From JAACFF01 sp963701435 (GTDB taxonomy: Bacteria > Chloroflexota > Anaerolineae > Promineifilales > Promineifilaceae), in contig CAVPAL010000023.1 in the NCBI GenBank assembly GCA_963701435.1, forward strand, positions 434,001 through 498,000: 64,000 bases of DNA, written 5' to 3'. The translations under genes and the position numbers were made by a program. This document shows, in pieces, positions 8,643-17,901 of this stretch (the first letter of the stretch is position 1; the number at the start of each line of letters is the position of its first letter). Below the pieces are notes generated by a model. That model had not been told where the DNA came from, did no database searches, and saw only the letters and a list, made by a program, of their open reading frames with translations.

Positions 8643-11600
8643 ATGTTCAGGTCAAAAATCACAGGTGTTTTGTTACTTTTGGCAATTTTGTTAGCCGGCG
8701 CCCTGCTGCTGTTTCAATCCGGCAGTCTGACCCGGGAAACGACAACGCGTCAGGAAGCTGTGCAGGCGGCTCTGGCGCCCGGACGTCAAAGCGGAGAACC
8801 AGGCGCAGTCGGAGTAGAGCGCACGTCTCCCAAGATCACCTATGGGGAACCTGTTTCCCCTGCCGTCGTTGATATCAGCACAATCCCCAGCCGGGCGGCT
8901 GAAGTTGATAAATTAAAAGAAGCGTATGAAACCGGCAAATTAGACCTGGATAAAAATGAAGGCCCCGTCAGCGATGCCGCCTTTCAGGCGATGGTTGTTG
9001 AGTCTAAAAACCAGGGAGTCGATCGCTCCGTACAAAATTATGATGCCTCAAAAGAAGAAGACTTTGCGCCCGCAGCGTTAAATTCCGGCGTAAGTTTCAA
9101 AGCGATTGATTACACCCAATCGCAACAAGGCGTGCCGCCGGATCCCGACATCATGGTCGGTAAGGATCATGTGGTCGTGGGCGTCAACACCAGCTTCCAG
9201 GTCTTTGACAAAAACGGCAACAGCCTGGTCGGCCCCACGCTTTACGAAGATTTCTGGGGTAACAATTGCGCCACCGGCAGCAGCAATGTTGTGATGTTTG
9301 ATCCCTATTCGGCGTATGATGAGGAAAACGGCCGTTACGTCCTCGGTATCACGGCTTATGATACGGCCGTTAACGGCGGCGACAACGGGTGGGCCTGTAT
9401 CGCCGTCTCGCAAACCGACAGCGCCACCGGATCATGGTACCTCTATTCCTTTGACGGCAATCCTGGCGGCGGCACCGATTACTTCTTCGACTACCCCCAT
9501 ATCGGCGTCGGTCAAGATGCCCTTTATCTGGGCGCCAATATGTTCGGCAACTTCTTCGTTCGTAATCACATCTTTGCCTTTGAAAAAGATGCCATGTATG
9601 CTGGCGGATCCGCCAATTTTGCCAAAATCAACGTCGGCAGCAGCAACTTCACCCTGCAGCCGGCCAAACTCAAAGGCTTTTTAACCGGCGGCTGGCCGAC
9701 AAATGCCAACGAACCCCATTACTTTGTCGATGCCCAATACGGCAACAATCAAAACACCCTGACCGTCTGGCAGTTCTCCGATCCCTGGGGATCCCCATCG
9801 CTTACCCAGGCCGGCACGGTCACTGTGAACAGCTACAGCCTGCCGTTAAGCCAGCCGCAACTAGGCGGCAGCAATATTCAAGGCAACGACAATCGTCTGC
9901 TGGATGTTGAATATTGGGGCGGCAAACTATGGGCCACCCATACCGTCGGTTGTAATCCCGGCGGCGGCACGGTTAACTGTGTGCGCTGGTATGAAATCAA
10001 CATGAGCAGCGGCTCGCCCAGCCTGGTACAGCAAGGCACATTTGCTGCCAGCAGCCAATACCGCAGCTTCCCGGACCTGGGTGTGAATGCCTGTGGTGAT
10101 ATGCTGGTCGGTTACACCAAAACCAGCAGCAGCATGTATCCCAGCGTTTACGTCGCCGGACGTGAAGCCGGTGATGCCGCTGGCCAATTGAAAGATGAAA
10201 CGCTGGTGCATGCCGGCGAAGCTGTTTACACAGCCTACGACAGTGTACCGCGCCGTTGGGGTGATTATACCGGCATGGCGCTTGACCCGGACGGCGTCAC
10301 CTTCTGGTATGTGGGAGAATATTCCCGCAACCAGGCCACCGCACGCTGGTCTACCTGGGTTTCCGCCCATACCTGGTCGGGATGTAATGTCGGCCCCACA
10401 CCAACACCTGGCCCCACGGCCACGCCAACCAATACACCACCACCGCCGACAGCAACCAATACGCCCGCGCCGCAAACCTGTACAATCTACAGCAGCACAG
10501 ACACACCCATCGCGATGCCGAACGGTATAGCCTCGATCAACTCCACGATCAATGTGGGGAGCAACGTCACCATTGCCGATGTGAATGTGAGTGTGGATAT
10601 GCCACACGCCTGGGTAGGCGATCTAATCTTCACTGTTAGCAAGGGCGCAAGCAGCGCGACAATTATCGACCAGCCTGGCGCTCCCGCCAGCACATATGGT
10701 TGCAGTGGTGACGACATTCTGGCTACATTAGATGATGAAGCTGCACAGCCGGTCGAGAACCAATGTGCAGGCAGTGTACCAACCATCAATGGCACATTTA
10801 CTCCGAATAACCCCTTGAGTGTGTTCGATGGTCAAAGCAGCAACGGCAATTGGACGCTGACGGTTCAGGATACCTACACCAGTGCTGACGCCGGTACACT
10901 CAATGGCTGGAGCATTGAAATTTGCACCGAAGAAGTTGGCCCAACGGCGACAAACACGCCTGTTCCACCGACAGCGACAAATACACCCGTGCCGCCAACG
11001 GCTACGAACACGCCAGTGCCAGGACCAACTGACACGCCGTGCCGCCAACTAACACGCCTGTACCGCCAACGGCACAACACCTGTGCCGCCAACGGCAACA
11101 ACACGCCTGTTCCACCAACTCCAACCAATACCCCGGTTCCTGGCGGCAGCGATGTAATTTACGTCAGTTCAACTTCGGGCGGCAATGCCGGCGGTGTTTC
11201 CTTTGCAGATGAGGACATCCTGGCGTATGACACCGGCACAGGCGCCTGGTCAATGTATTTCGACGGCTCTGATGTTGGGTTAAGCAGCAGTGGTTCAAGT
11301 GATGTAGATGCATTTTATCTATTAGATGACGGCACTCTCTTACTTAGCTTTGTAGGCGCAACAACCATTCCTGATGTTGGCGCAGTAGACGATTCGGATA
11401 TTGTGCGCTTTACAGGCACATTTGGCAGCAATACTGCGGGAACATATTCATGGTTTTTTGATGGTTCCGATGTGGGGCTGACCTCCAACGGTGAGGATGT
11501 GGATGCAATTGGCTTTGCGCCAGACGGCCGTTTACTAATCAGCACTACCGGTAATCCCAGCGTTAGCGGTGTTTCGGGTGGCGCCGATGAAGACCTGCTG

Positions 11601-11916
11601 GCCTTCACCGGTTCACTTGGAAGCAATAACACCAGTGGGTCATGGGCCATGTACTTCGATGGCTCTGATGTGGGGCTGGGTACAAGTAGTAGTGAGGATG
11701 TGAATGGCGCCTGGTCAGATGCGAATGGTGAGCTGTATCTAAGCACAGTGGGTGCATTCAGCGTTACCGGCGCCAGCGGTGATGCAGCAGATATTCTCCG
11801 CTGTATCTCAGGTACTTTTGGCGACACCACTTCCTGCACGTTTGTCCCTCTATTGGGACGGATCAGCTAATGGTTATGGCGGCGAAAATATGGATGGCTT
11901 GCACATCATTAACTAA
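8643..11916 (+). CDS. Large secreted protein with proprotein-convertase P domain and C-terminal repeats, frameshifted near the end
   Basis: ATG at 8643 follows AGGAGG and opens a signal peptide (KITGVLLLLAILLAGALLLF). Residues about 150-600 look like a secreted beta-rich domain of unknown function. A Pro-Thr linker leads to a P/Homo-B domain (about 614-761, VDMPHAWVGDLIFTV), a second Pro-Thr linker and three repeats built on WSMYFDGSDVGL (about 837-1075). The open frame stops at 11870, but near 11842 another frame continues the repeat (YWDGSANGYGGENMDGLHII) to TAA at 11914-11916, so the true end is probably there. Inside the second linker, 11037-11100 is read out of phase and then restored. 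Probably a cell-surface or sheath component. Confidence 0.8.
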
Positions 11917-11932
11917 GCCGATTCAGGTTTCA

Positions 11933-11969
11933 AAAAAGGAGGGTCTCGAATTGAGACCCTCTTTTTTTA
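11933..11969. terminator. Bidirectional rho-independent terminator
   Basis: GAGGGTCTC pairs with GAGACCCTC over a short loop. It has a seven-T run on the plus side and an A-run (T-run on the minus strand) on the other. It sits between two convergent genes; the TAA stop of the minus-strand lipoprotein overlaps the T-run. Confidence 0.9.
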
Positions 11970-12596
11970 TGCAAATTCAGATGAAACGACTTTTATCGGA
12001 GCAACCGGTTGACCATCATCACCACATAACACATAATTTCCGCGTTGATCGGTGTGATAGGTATATTGCTCGTCGGATGCTTCAAGCGTGATCAGATAAC
12101 CCGGTGTGATGACTGTCAGATACATCATGCCGGGCGCGGGGCAGCCCAAAGAACTGTCCGACCACTCAACATCTTCGACAGAGACCGTTGTCACATCACC
12201 CACATCTATGCCTAAGCGTGCAGCTAAATCTTGGCTAACCTGGTGTGCAGCGGCGCTCTTGGGATCGGGAACGCCGGGCTGGGGAGCTTCTTGCGGAGTT
12301 GCATTTGTGGGTGGTTGGGAAGTTACCTGAGAAAGATCAACTTCGGCGGGACTTACGCTGCCTGTTTCAGTACCAGAGCCATCATCTCCGGGGGGCGGTT
12401 CTGGTTGCGACATGTTATCTGGCTGCGGCGCTGATGTCGGATCAGGAAGCGTTGTGGGATTCTCGGGCGTGACTTCTTGCAAGGGGGGCGTGGTTGAGAT
12501 GGATTCGGGTTCAAATGCAGGTTCATCTCCGCCCGTCGTGCAGGCAACAAGGAAAATTAGAGCAGTTATTGGTATTAATATTTTTAGAACTTTCAT
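11967..12596 (-). CDS. Secreted lipoprotein with a conserved C-terminal domain
   Basis: A 209-residue lipoprotein: signal peptide with lipobox LVAC (Cys about residue 19), then a long Pro/Gln/Thr-rich disordered spacer to about residue 105. A compact C-terminal domain follows (SLGCPAPGMMYLTVITPGYL, then YHTDQRGNYVLC) that I know as a recurrent unnamed domain in Chloroflexota and cyanobacteria. It is convergent with the P-domain protein and shares its terminator. The function is unknown. An unusual inverted-repeat region lies 80-145 bases upstream in its probable leader. Confidence 0.75.
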   Translation of the reverse strand: MKVLKILIPITALIFLVACTTGGDEPAFEPESISTTPPLQEVTPENPTTLPDPTSAPQPDNMSQPEPPPGDDGSGTETGSVSPAEVDLSQVTSQPPTNATPQEAPQPGVPDPKSAAAHQVSQDLAARLGIDVGDVTTVSVEDVEWSDSSLGCPAPGMMYLTVITPGYLITLEASDEQYTYHTDQRGNYVLCGDDGQPVAPIKVVSSEFA

Positions 12597-13076
12597 TGTT
12601 ATTCCTTTTTATGGTTTTATGGATTCTAGCAGTATTACGTTTTTTTAGGGATTATTGTTCCCTGGTCATAACTTTTCAGGTACCCGAGATACCCGTCAGG
12701 TTTTGCCCTTAAGAACAATTGCTTCTCGGGTAAACCTGACAGTATAGATACCTCCGGTTTTCCATTTTGACAATTCACACGGAAATTCTTATAACCGTGC
12801 AAAATCAGGTAAACCGCGAAAAGTATTTTGAAACAACACGATAGCAAATTCGCGGTTTCCTTGAGGAATTCCCAGATTTCGTTTCGCAGGAATTCAAAAA
12901 ACTCTCTGGGAATTACCTGACCTGAACAAGCCAGAACCAATAAAGATTATGGCAGCGAATTAACACGGATTTTCACAAATTTATTTTCGCGCTAATTCGT
13001 GTAATTCGTTGCAAACTCCTTGTTCATTGTACAAGAAGTCAACTGATAAGGTACCAACGCTTACTGTAATTATCTT
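12597..13076. other. Divergent intergenic region with interleaved inverted repeats
   Basis: This 480-base region separates the lipoprotein from the sugar ABC operon. It contains TACCCGAG (12681-12688) complementary to CTCGGGTA (12725-12732), interleaved with GTCAGGTTT (12695-12703) complementary to AAACCTGAC (12732-12740). A further TCAGGT at 12675-12680 could compete for the same partner. A weak frame on the minus strand (12635-12940) lacks family resemblance and I do not call it a gene. Both flanking genes should have promoters here. Confidence 0.5.
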
Positions 13077-13988
13077 ATGCTTAACCGCTTCAAATTTTCT
13101 CAAATCTCTTACCAGACTCGCTGGCGTTTATTGCTGCTGCCTTATGCTTTCGGCATATTATTGCTGGTAGTTTTACCGGGATTACTTTCCTTTGGACTGG
13201 CCTTTTTTCATTACGATGCGCTTTCACCACCAGAATGGGCCGGAAGCTTAAATTTTGTCCTGGCCTATACCGACGAATTATTTGCTCTGAGTATACGCAA
13301 TTCACTGGCGTTGATTTTGATTCCGGTGCCTTTGCGGGTGTTGGGGGCGTTTTTTTTGGCGCGGTTGATGCAGCGCAACGGCCGTTTCCTGGGATGGTTT
13401 CGTTCGGCCGTCTATCTACCTACCATTGTACCCGCCGCCGCCTTTGCCCTGGCCTGGTTATGGATATTCAATCCGCTATACGGCCCGCTGAATTTGCTGC
13501 TGCAAGCCATTGCCATCGAACCGCCCGCCTGGCTGGTCGACCCGGCCTGGGCCAAACCGGCGCTGGTGATCATGGGATTGTGGCAAATCGGCGAAGGTTT
13601 TATCGTCAGTCTGGCGGCATTGTATGATATTCCGCCGGAATTGGAAGATGCGGCCCGCATCGACGGCGCAGGCAGTTGGAGCCTGCTGCGCCATATCATT
13701 TTGCCGCTGATCGCCCCCATCCTGCTGCTGCTAACCTTCCGTGACGCCATCTTTACCTTCCAGGAATCCTTCACCCACATTTTTATAATGACCCAGGGCG
13801 GCCCCTACTACGCGACGTACACCCTGCCCCTCTTCATTTATGAGCAAGGCTTCGACTTGCGCGCATTTGGCACAGCCAGCGCAGCGCTGTGGGTAATGTA
13901 TGCCATCACCGGCTTAATTGTGGTGGCTTTATATGTCATTGCAAAACAGTGGAATATCGGTACAACAGATGACACGTTTCTCCTTTAA
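13077..13988 (+). CDS. Sugar ABC transporter permease (MalF/UgpA type)
   Basis: A 303-residue inner-membrane permease with about six helices. It carries the EAA loop of the binding-protein-dependent family near residue 205 (ELEDAARIDGAGSWSLLRHI), which docks the ATPase. It is the first gene of a three-gene operon with a second permease and a substrate-binding protein, the CUT1 carbohydrate importer layout. Its last 20 bases overlap the next gene, suggesting translational coupling. No ATPase is encoded in the window, so it probably shares a housekeeping MsmX/UgpC-like ATPase. Confidence 0.9.
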   Translation: MLNRFKFSQISYQTRWRLLLLPYAFGILLLVVLPGLLSFGLAFFHYDALSPPEWAGSLNFVLAYTDELFALSIRNSLALILIPVPLRVLGAFFLARLMQRNGRFLGWFRSAVYLPTIVPAAAFALAWLWIFNPLYGPLNLLLQAIAIEPPAWLVDPAWAKPALVIMGLWQIGEGFIVSLAALYDIPPELEDAARIDGAGSWSLLRHIILPLIAPILLLLTFRDAIFTFQESFTHIFIMTQGGPYYATYTLPLFIYEQGFDLRAFGTASAALWVMYAITGLIVVALYVIAKQWNIGTTDDTFLL

Positions 13989-14787
13989 GGATGTTGGCCA
14001 AACGCTGCTGCGCCTGCTGGCTGCTCTCATATTTTTGCTGCCACTGTTATTTATGATTCTGGCCTCCCTCTATCCACCCGGTGAACCGCTGCCGACTTCT
14101 TTGCAATTACTGCCCGCCAACCCCACCTTGGCCAACTACAGCCGACTCTTTCAGATATTGCCGTTATTCCGTTTTACGCTCAATTCGCTGCTCGTGGTCG
14201 CATTGGCTGTGCCCATCACGCTGGTTGTCAGCTCATGGGCCGGTTTGGGCATGGCGCGCCTGCCGCGCGCCAGCCAGCGGCGTTGGATTGTCATCTCGTT
14301 GGCCGTTTTGATGGTACCGGGGATCGCTTTGTGGTCAACGCGCTTTCTGCTCTACCGGCAGTTGGGCTGGTATAACACGGTTTGGGCGCTCATTGCGCCC
14401 GCCTGGATGGGAACCAGCCCCTTTTTTGTGCTGATGTTTTACCGCGCTTTTCGCCGTATCCCGGCCGCTATTTATGATGCAGCCCGTCTGGATGGCGCCG
14501 GGGTCTTACAAACCTGGTGGTTGGTGGCGCTGCCCATGGCGCAGGCAACGGCCGTTGCCGTCGCATTACTCACATTTGTCCTTTACTGGGGCGACTTCAT
14601 CAGCCCGCTGCTCTATCTGCGCAGCGGCGAGCGCGCCACCCTGCCCGTGGCGCTGCAAACCCTGCAGCAGCTAAGCCGCTCCGATTGGTCACTAATGCTG
14701 GCCGCCGCCGTTTGGACAATGCTCATTCCAATCCTGTTATTTTTACTGCTTCAACCTGTTTTCAATCGCAGACAAAAAGAGAGTTGA
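13969..14787 (+). CDS. Sugar ABC transporter permease (MalG/UgpE type)
   Basis: About 272 residues with six helices and the EAA-loop motif IPAAIYDAARLDGAGVLQTW. I chose the ATG at 13969 (MTRFSFKDVGQTLLR), which overlaps the end of the first permease by 20 bases. The longer frame from 13918 adds residues that are only the first permease's tail read out of frame. It works as the second half of the CUT1 permease pair. One AACGGCCGTT palindrome encodes the residues ATAVAV inside it. Confidence 0.9.
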   Translation: MTRFSFKDVGQTLLRLLAALIFLLPLLFMILASLYPPGEPLPTSLQLLPANPTLANYSRLFQILPLFRFTLNSLLVVALAVPITLVVSSWAGLGMARLPRASQRRWIVISLAVLMVPGIALWSTRFLLYRQLGWYNTVWALIAPAWMGTSPFFVLMFYRAFRRIPAAIYDAARLDGAGVLQTWWLVALPMAQATAVAVALLTFVLYWGDFISPLLYLRSGERATLPVALQTLQQLSRSDWSLMLAAAVWTMLIPILLFLLLQPVFNRRQKES

Positions 14788-14791
14788 GACA

Positions 14792-16174
14792 ATGAACAAC
14801 GCGGAAACGAGACCCTTACCTCCCCAATCTCTGAAATTTAACTTTCCCCAGCCGCAGTTTTGGCCCGCAATCAAATGGATTATTTTCCTGCCGTTGATTT
14901 TGGCTGCCGCAGCTTGCAGCGGCCAGCCTGCCCGGCAAACGGTCTCCTTCATGGTCTTTGGCGATCCGGCCGAATATAACGCCTACCTGGAATTAGTCGA
15001 CGCCTTCAACGCCCAGCATTCTGACATCCACGTAGAACTTACCCATGTGCCTTCACCCAGGGAGTATCGCACCCGCCTGGTCACTGAATTTGCCTCCGGC
15101 GCACCGCCAGAAGTGACGTTGATGAATTATCGGCGCTACGCCAGCTTTGCCGCCAACGATATGTTGCAGCCGCTCGGCCCCTATCTGCAGCAAAGCGAGC
15201 TGATTAGTCAGGATGATTTTTTTGCGACAGCCATCGATGCTTTTACCTGGCAGGGAACGCTGATGTGCTTGCCGCAAAATATTTCCAGTCTGGTGGTCTA
15301 TTACAATCAGGATTTATTTGACGCGGCGGGGCTGCCCTATCCGTCGGATAAGTGGGCATGGGCTGATTTTGTGGACACGGCCGTTGCCCTCACGCAAGAT
15401 TTGGACGGCGACGGCCGTATCGATCAATATGGCCTGGGCGTCGAGCCTTCCCTGTTCCGATTGGCCCCTTTCGTCTGGCAAAATGGCGGCCCCGTGGTGG
15501 ATGATGAAACACAGCCCACCCGGCTCACTTTGACGCGTCCGCCCTCATTGGAAGCTTTGCAATGGTTCACCGATCTTCATAATGTCCACGGCGTAACGCC
15601 GGGTCGTGTTGAAGAAGCCTCCCAAGACAGCGAGAGCCGTTTTTTAGCCGGTACAACGGCCATGTATTTCAACAGCCGGCGCGGCGTGCCCACTTATCGT
15701 GAAATTGACAATTTTACATGGGACGTGGCGCCGCTGCCCATTGCCAAAACGGCGGCCGGCATTTTGCACAGCGATGCTTACTGCCTCTCGGCAACGGCCG
15801 TAAACAAAGAAGCCGCCTGGACGTTCATCGAATTCGCCAACTCAGTCGCCGGTCAAACCATTATCGCCGGATCGGGACGCACGGTGCCCTCGCTGAAAGC
15901 AGTCGCCGAATCCGACGCCTTTCTCGACCCGACCCAACCCCCCAGCCGCGCGCAGGTCTTCATCAACAACGCCGCCATTTTGCGCCGCGTGCCCGTGATT
16001 AGTACCTGGCAGGAGGTTGAAAATGTGGCCGATGAGGAGATCGAACGCGCTTTTTACGGCGACATTACCGCCGAAGAGGCAGCGCGACTTGCTTTTTTGC
16101 GTAGTGAGGAATATTTTTTCAGAGGGGAAACGGCCGTTTCTCGTGAGAACGGCAATGATCAAACGCGCGAATGA
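14792..16174 (+). CDS. Extracellular sugar-binding lipoprotein of an ABC importer
   Basis: A 460-residue family 1 solute-binding protein. A cytoplasmic head and hydrophobic segment lead to lipobox LAAAAC (Cys near residue 43). The mature protein follows with FMVFGDPAEYNAYLELVDAF and the typical YYNQDLFDAAGLPYP hinge text. It starts four bases after the second permease, completing a CUT1 importer. The unusually long head before the hydrophobic segment may mean the true start is internal, but no other ribosome site is evident. The sugar is not predictable. Four palindrome copies lie in or at the end of the gene. Confidence 0.9.
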   Translation: MNNAETRPLPPQSLKFNFPQPQFWPAIKWIIFLPLILAAAACSGQPARQTVSFMVFGDPAEYNAYLELVDAFNAQHSDIHVELTHVPSPREYRTRLVTEFASGAPPEVTLMNYRRYASFAANDMLQPLGPYLQQSELISQDDFFATAIDAFTWQGTLMCLPQNISSLVVYYNQDLFDAAGLPYPSDKWAWADFVDTAVALTQDLDGDGRIDQYGLGVEPSLFRLAPFVWQNGGPVVDDETQPTRLTLTRPPSLEALQWFTDLHNVHGVTPGRVEEASQDSESRFLAGTTAMYFNSRRGVPTYREIDNFTWDVAPLPIAKTAAGILHSDAYCLSATAVNKEAAWTFIEFANSVAGQTIIAGSGRTVPSLKAVAESDAFLDPTQPPSRAQVFINNAAILRRVPVISTWQEVENVADEEIERAFYGDITAEEAARLAFLRSEEYFFRGETAVSRENGNDQTRE

Positions 16175-16381
16175 ACGCGCTTAAAAGCAAGAATGTCAAC
16201 AGAACTTCACAAAACTCGTTACAAAATTACCCTAAACCACACAAAAGCATAGGAAGATAGTCACATTTTATACCTATTTTGCTTCGCAAATGGAAACTTT
16301 TTGTTAGAATCAAGTTTACATTTAGGTAGACTCCTAAACTACACTTGTCCATCATCCAATTTTGAACCTGGAGGAATATCT

Positions 16382-16588
16382 ATGTTGATTAAACGTTTTA
16401 CTCTCATAAGCATTATTGTTTTGGCGCTACTTATTGTTGGCTTGGCATTAGCGCCAGGACTTGGTGAATTGACGGCAAGCCAACCGTGGACAGGCGGCTA
16501 CACCTGGACTGGTGGTTGGACCTGGACTGGCGGTTGGACCTGGACTGGCGGTTGGCTCTGGACTGGCGGTTGGACCTGGACTGGCTAA
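16382..16588 (+). CDS. Small exported peptide of WTGG repeats
   Basis: A 68-residue protein. ATG at 16382 is preceded by TGGAGGAAT, a good ribosome site. Residues 1-33 form a signal peptide (MLIKRFTLISIIVLALLIVG). The rest is five and a half copies of a six-residue unit W-T-G-G-(W/Y)-(T/L), ending in WTG and the stop. The mature part is thus almost wholly Trp, Thr and Gly. I recognise no family. It could be a structural or adhesive peptide, a membrane-active peptide or the precursor of a modified peptide. A terminator-like hairpin follows and an S41 protease gene starts 115 bases downstream. Confidence 0.75.
   Translation: MLIKRFTLISIIVLALLIVGLALAPGLGELTASQPWTGGYTWTGGWTWTGGWTWTGGWLWTGGWTWTG
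16487..16585 (+). repeat. 18-base tandem repeat encoding the WTGG units
   Basis: About five and a half tandem copies of an 18-base unit with consensus TGGACTGGCGGTTGGACC. Copies differ at only a few bases, and the first (TGGACAGGCGGCTACACC) is the most diverged, so the array probably expanded recently by slippage. Confidence 0.95.
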
Positions 16589-16590
16589 TT

Positions 16591-16660
16591 CCAAGTTTAC
16601 AAACTTGGACTGGGCAGTAGAAAAAGAAAAAAACAGCGATGATGTGATGTCATCGCTGTT
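16591..16660 (+). terminator. Tandem hairpins after the WTGG peptide gene
   Basis: First CCAAGTTT/AAACTTGG (16591-16608), then a stronger 11-base stem AACAGCGATGA/TCATCGCTGTT (16632-16660) with A-rich sequence before it and CTTTAT after. The short U-tract suggests partial termination, so some transcripts may read into the S41 protease gene 42 bases further on. Confidence 0.7.
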
Positions 16661-16702
16661 CTTTATGTAAGGGGGTAGTGGGTCGTATGGGGGATTTTGT
16701 AA

Positions 16703-17851
16703 ATGCGTCTCCGTAAACATTGGCAGCAAGCTCTGTTATTGATAATATTATCAGCAGTATGGTTTGCGATTGGCTGGTTGATACGAGATTATACCCTCAC
16801 CTCAAACTCTGATATAACCCTTTTTGCCCAGACTCGTCAGGAGCTGCTCAACAATTTTGCTCTAGAAATGCCGTCCGCCAATGAATTGACCTATGCTGCC
16901 TTGCGCGGCATGGTCGCTCAACTAAATGACCCCTACGCCGCTTTTATGGAACCAGCAATCTCTAGTCGATTTTTGGCAGACCTTGCTGGAGATTCCGGCA
17001 TTATCGGCCTATTCCCCGAGAAAATCAATGGCGAGTTTGTCGTCACATTTATAGCGCCAGATGGAAGCGCTGACCAGGTCGGTTTGCAGGAAGGGGATGT
17101 TCTGCTTTCAATTGATGGTTTCAATTTAGATGAAACAATAACTGCGGCGGATGTGACTTTGCTTCTACGCGGCCCGGTGGGGTCCTCGACACAGTTGGTG
17201 GTGCGCCGGGATGCTGAGGAATTGGAATTCGCCCCAATACGGACAGTACGTTCCGTGACAACTAATCCGCAAATATTGGATGGGGAAGTGGCTTATTTTG
17301 CGCACCATACCTTCACGACCAATGCCCCGGACGAGGTAGGCGCTGTTCTGGATGATTTGTTGGCTCAAAATCCAAAGGCCATAATCTGGGATATGCGCAG
17401 TAATGGGGGTGGTTCTATGGAGGCGGCTCAGAGTATCCTCAGCTATTTTATCGAGGACGGATTGTTGTTTACGGCCGAATTGAAGGATGATCAAGTGCGA
17501 GAATTTGTGTCAAATGGTGACGGCCGTGCCGCAGAAATTCCTCTTTTGCTTCTCATAGGTGAACATACCTTTTCCGCAGCCGAAACCAGCGCTGCCAGCA
17601 TCCAGGATCGGCAGCGAGGAACGCTAATTGGCGGAACCACTTTTGGCAAAGGTACAGTCCAAAACACAGTGCCGCTTGGGAGCGAAAGCGCCTTGCAATA
17701 TACCATTGCCAAATGGCTATCGCCCAATGGAACCTGGTATGATCAAATCGGCGTCTCCCCCGATATTCAGGTAACAGACGATCCCGGAACACCCGAAGAT
17801 GAAGTATTACAATTTGCCCTGCAATATTTGAAAGCAGAAATTGGAGATTAA
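16703..17851 (+). CDS. S41-family C-terminal processing peptidase
   Basis: A 382-residue exported serine protease. An N-terminal helix (ALLLIILSAVWFAIGWLI) serves as signal anchor. A PDZ domain at about 95-170 (VGLQEGDVLLSIDGF) precedes the S41 catalytic domain with GEHTFSAAETSAASI near residue 290 (Ser nucleophile) and TTFGKGTVQN (Lys base) about 25 residues later. CtpA-like enzymes cut exported proteins near their C-termini. A GGGGGAT ribosome site precedes the ATG. The neighbouring WTGG peptide is an attractive but unproven substrate. Confidence 0.9.
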   Translation: MRLRKHWQQALLLIILSAVWFAIGWLIRDYTLTSNSDITLFAQTRQELLNNFALEMPSANELTYAALRGMVAQLNDPYAAFMEPAISSRFLADLAGDSGIIGLFPEKINGEFVVTFIAPDGSADQVGLQEGDVLLSIDGFNLDETITAADVTLLLRGPVGSSTQLVVRRDAEELEFAPIRTVRSVTTNPQILDGEVAYFAHHTFTTNAPDEVGAVLDDLLAQNPKAIIWDMRSNGGGSMEAAQSILSYFIEDGLLFTAELKDDQVREFVSNGDGRAAEIPLLLLIGEHTFSAAETSAASIQDRQRGTLIGGTTFGKGTVQNTVPLGSESALQYTIAKWLSPNGTWYDQIGVSPDIQVTDDPGTPEDEVLQFALQYLKAEIGD

Positions 17852-17901
17852 CTATTTTGGGGCAAAAAAAGAATAGTTTTTTCGCACTCCGAAATCCACA
17901 A

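Noticed and set aside
10390..11150. Tandem repeats as a DNA element
   Set aside because: They simply encode Pro-Thr linkers of a secreted protein, common in this phylum.
12635..12940. 101-codon minus-strand frame
   Set aside because: No family resemblance, no ribosome site, and it overlaps the inverted-repeat region; kept as non-coding.
16487..16588. CRISPR-like short repeats
   Set aside because: The units are contiguous without spacers, 18 bases long and in frame; they encode the peptide repeat.
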